This document shows positions 61,774 to 64,000 of a stretch of DNA of 64,000 nt, piece by piece (the first letter of the stretch is position 1; each line of letters begins with the position of its first letter). The translations under genes and the position numbers were made by a program. Origin of the DNA: PWXP01 sp034005525 (GTDB lineage: Bacteria > Planctomycetota > Planctomycetia > Pirellulales > Thermoguttaceae); NCBI GenBank assembly GCA_034005525.1, contig JAVEUP010000018.1:1-64000 (forward strand), in the 5' to 3' direction. A model generated the notes under the pieces. It was not told where the DNA came from. It ran no database searches and saw only the letters and a list, made by a program, of their open reading frames with translations.

Positions 61774-64000
61774 CTACCTCTGCCGCAGGAACGCCTCCAG
61801 ATCGCTCCGGGCGCGATGGGTAAACGGATGGCCAGCGGCCTCGTACACACGGTACCGGTTGGCCAGGAACGCTTCGTCCCACGGCACGTGCGGCTCGAAC
61901 GCCTGCAAGGTCTCCACCACCGCCTCGGTACCCAGCAGCCCGGCCACGGCGTGGGCTGCACGCAGCCGGTCCTCCTCGTGCAGGTACACGGCAAACGGAT
62001 GCCCCAACGCGGCGTACAGCCGCGTGGCCAGCGCGGGCTCCCTCGCGGCAAGTTCCACCACATCCGGAAACACCATCTCCAGCACGTGCGAGAGGCACCA
62101 CGGATGCGTTCGCAACGCGATGAGCACCCGCTCCATCCGTTCGGCCGCCTCGCGATATCGCCCCTGCCGCACAAGCAGATGCGTCTGAATCACCTCCGCC
62201 TCCGTCCGGTCGTATTCGGCCAGTCGTTCAAGCAGCGGGCGGGCCCGGTCGTCGCCCAGGTCGGCCAGTGCCAGCGCAAGCAGAGTGGTTTCGGTGGGAT
62301 AGAGCGGCTCGTACGCCGCCGCCTGCCACGCGGCTACCATGCCCGCGGCGTCGCCCTGCCAATACCGCCCGAGCACCTCGGTGCGGGCGAGTTGTTCGGG
62401 CGTCGGGTCCGGCGGGGCGGCGACTGTGCCGCCGGCCAACGCGATCATCATTTGCCGGTGGTCCTCCACGCGGCGCCAATCGACCGCACCGGGTGCGACA
62501 ACCGGCCGGTGGGCGTCCATCGCGATCGCCTCTTCGCGCAACGCCGCGATGGAAAACCCGGCCACGGTGCGGCCCAAGGTCCGCGCGAAGCCATACTCGA
62601 TCACGTTGCGGTCGTCGGTGTTAATGATGGCCCCGGGCGCGGCGGCCACGCGGTCGGCCAGTTGCGGGCCGGCCACGAATCGGGCAAGCAGCCCCTCCAG
62701 GTCCGTCGCACGCCAAGCGTACTTCAGCCCGGAGCGCCACGGCTCGACGGCAATCCGCTCGCGCACGCGGGCGGCGTCGAAGGCGATCGGTTCGACCGAG
62801 CACACCAGCAGCGTGTCCTCGGCCTTCGACTGCCACACCTCGACGTGCCCGAACACCGAGCGGAGCGTGGCCAGCGTTGCGGTAACCGTTTCAGCATCGA
62901 CTTCGTAGCCCTGCAGCCACTGGACGAACAGTCCGCCCTCGTTCAACCGCCCGCGCGATGCCTGGTAAAACTCGTGCGTGAACAGGTTCGCGATGCCCGC
63001 CCGCCACGGGTTCGATGGCTCGGAGACGATCAGGTCGTAACGGTCGCGCATGGTCAGCAGCACCTCGCGGGCGTCGTTGTAGATAACGCGCACCCGCAGG
63101 TGGTACATCGCGTCGTGGTTCACCAGGGCGCAGCGGCGGGCCACCTCGGCAATGGCCGGCTCCAGCTCGACCACGTCGACCCGTTCCATCGACCGCACCT
63201 CGGCCAGCCAACCGGCCGTTTCGCCCGTGCCCAGCCCGACGACCAGGGCCGTTTCCGGCCGCAGGTGGAGCGCGGCGGGCAGCAGGCCCAGCATGATTTG
63301 CGTGCCGGCGTCGCCAATGGCGTGCCCGTCGCTCTTGCCGTTGATCAGGAACGACAGGCCGTTGGTGGCCAGCATGGCGATGCTTGCCTCGACGCCCTCG
63401 GCCTCCCAAAGTACGAAACGTCGCTGCGCGTGCATCCAGTTCTGCAACTCCCGCTGGCCGCCTTCGGGCAGTGCGAAACGACCGGCCCCAATGCCCGCGT
63501 GGCGCCACACGGCCGTTGGGCCTTCCGCGGAGAGCAGCGCGACGGCCAGCGCGACGGTGGCCAGGGGAACCAGCCAGGACAGCGACGATGGCGATGGTTT
63601 CGCGTGGGTGAACCCGGCTGCTCGGACAGCCGGAACCACCCACCCTACGCGTGAGGCTACCGCCATCGCGGCCAGGGCCAGCAGCACCAACAGCACGACG
63701 GCCAACCGCCACGCCCCGGGGGCGGTGAGCCAGGGCAGCAAGCCGAAGCCGCCGGCCAGCGAGCCGAGGATGGCGCCGAGCGTGTTCGCCGCGAACGTGT
63801 AACCCACTTGCTTGCCGATGTGCCGGTCGGCCGAGCCGGCCATGGCCACCAGTAGCGGGAACTGGAACCCGGCCACCAGCGAGGCGGGCAGCACCACCAG
63901 CGCCGCGATGGCCGACCACCCGAGTACGGCGCCAAGAAACCCGCCCTCAACATTGCTCAACTGCGCCGCCCACAGGGCCACGCTATCGCCCAGCGCCAGC
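61774..64000 (-). CDS. Membrane-anchored spermidine-synthase-like protein, partial (5' end outside)
   Basis: 741 residues visible; the frame is open to the window edge. The N-terminal part has four or five membrane helices (AAQLSNVEGGFLGAVLGWSA; LVVLPASLVAGFQFPLLVAM; QVGYTFAANTLGAILGSLAG; LAVVLLVLLALAAMAVASR), an MFS-like block. A spermidine/spermine-synthase Rossmann domain follows (about 170-470): ALVVGLGTGETAGWLAEV, VDVVELEPAIAEVARR, YDLIVSEPSNPWRAGIANLF. The last 230 residues are a helical TPR-like tail. Such fused proteins are common in planctomycetes; polyamine synthesis is unproven because the acid residues needed for the amine substrate cannot be checked here. Confidence 0.82.
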   Translation of the reverse strand, partial: LALGDSVALWAAQLSNVEGGFLGAVLGWSAIAALVVLPASLVAGFQFPLLVAMAGSADRHIGKQVGYTFAANTLGAILGSLAGGFGLLPWLTAPGAWRLAVVLLVLLALAAMAVASRVGWVVPAVRAAGFTHAKPSPSSLSWLVPLATVALAVALLSAEGPTAVWRHAGIGAGRFALPEGGQRELQNWMHAQRRFVLWEAEGVEASIAMLATNGLSFLINGKSDGHAIGDAGTQIMLGLLPAALHLRPETALVVGLGTGETAGWLAEVRSMERVDVVELEPAIAEVARRCALVNHDAMYHLRVRVIYNDAREVLLTMRDRYDLIVSEPSNPWRAGIANLFTHEFYQASRGRLNEGGLFVQWLQGYEVDAETVTATLATLRSVFGHVEVWQSKAEDTLLVCSVEPIAFDAARVRERIAVEPWRSGLKYAWRATDLEGLLARFVAGPQLADRVAAAPGAIINTDDRNVIEYGFARTLGRTVAGFSIAALREEAIAMDAHRPVVAPGAVDWRRVEDHRQMMIALAGGTVAAPPDPTPEQLARTEVLGRYWQGDAAGMVAAWQAAAYEPLYPTETTLLALALADLGDDRARPLLERLAEYDRTEAEVIQTHLLVRQGRYREAAERMERVLIALRTHPWCLSHVLEMVFPDVVELAAREPALATRLYAALGHPFAVYLHEEDRLRAAHAVAGLLGTEAVVETLQAFEPHVPWDEAFLANRYRVYEAAGHPFTHRARSDLEAFLRQR

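Noticed and set aside
61816..63654. 612-codon open frame on the + strand
   Set aside because: Antisense to the spermidine-synthase-like gene, His/Gly/Arg-rich, no family features or ribosome-binding site.

Overview
The window is high-GC chromosomal DNA from a planctomycete, most likely of the Pirellulales type. Supporting traits are a planctomycete-like 16S rRNA gene with no 23S gene behind it, an ECF sigma factor paired with a zinc-ribbon Ser/Thr kinase, a PEP-CTERM beta-strand-repeat protein, an HzsA-related multihaem protein, DUF1573 and PilM-like proteins, and very many dispersed palindromic repeats. Long ORFs opposite real genes are common because of the GC content; I treated these as shadows.

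Layout. 1-7.3 kb: edge of a REP-associated transposase, a small exported protein with queE, a giant FtsX-type permease, a 179-bp tandem duplication and a C-terminal processing protease. 7.8-15.1 kb: a GT41 (OGT-like) glycosyltransferase, a sugar-methyltransferase-like protein, and fliD-fliS, suggesting a glycosylated flagellum. 15.2-19.6 kb: a redoxin, a solitary 16S rRNA gene with promoter, leader and terminator, and murJ. 20-26.4 kb: a small conserved protein, a striking stand-alone CaMKII association-domain protein, the ECF/kinase pair, a thioredoxin-trypsin fusion and a membrane protein. 26.6-33.3 kb: a two-hydrolase esterase and a beta-strand-repeat surface protein split by a frameshift. 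33.6-39.4 kb: DinB, U32 peptidase/rdgB, an AbiEi/AbiEii toxin-antitoxin pair with its own operator, and a MazF remnant. 39.2-49.2 kb: an HzsA-related cytochrome with a chimeric C-terminus, a GNAT protein, a repeat-filled 1.4-kb gap, a CE15 esterase and a glcD/glcF-type oxidase. 49.7-57.8 kb: complete pstSCAB-phoU and phoB. 57.9-64 kb: a zinc-ribbon/PilM fusion, a DUF1573 protein and a spermidine-synthase-fused membrane protein running off the window.

Two regulatory and structural themes stand out. First, three sites built of CTAACA boxes spaced 11 bp apart, each 8 nt upstream of a TANNNT -10, precede pstS, phoB and the DUF1573 gene. They look like this lineage's Pho box and link the DUF1573/PilM pair to phosphate starvation. 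Second, intergenic space holds at least six families of nested palindromes. Two families share the same outer arms but carry different cores, which suggests modular, non-autonomous mobile elements; a RAYT-type transposase gene lies at the window edge.
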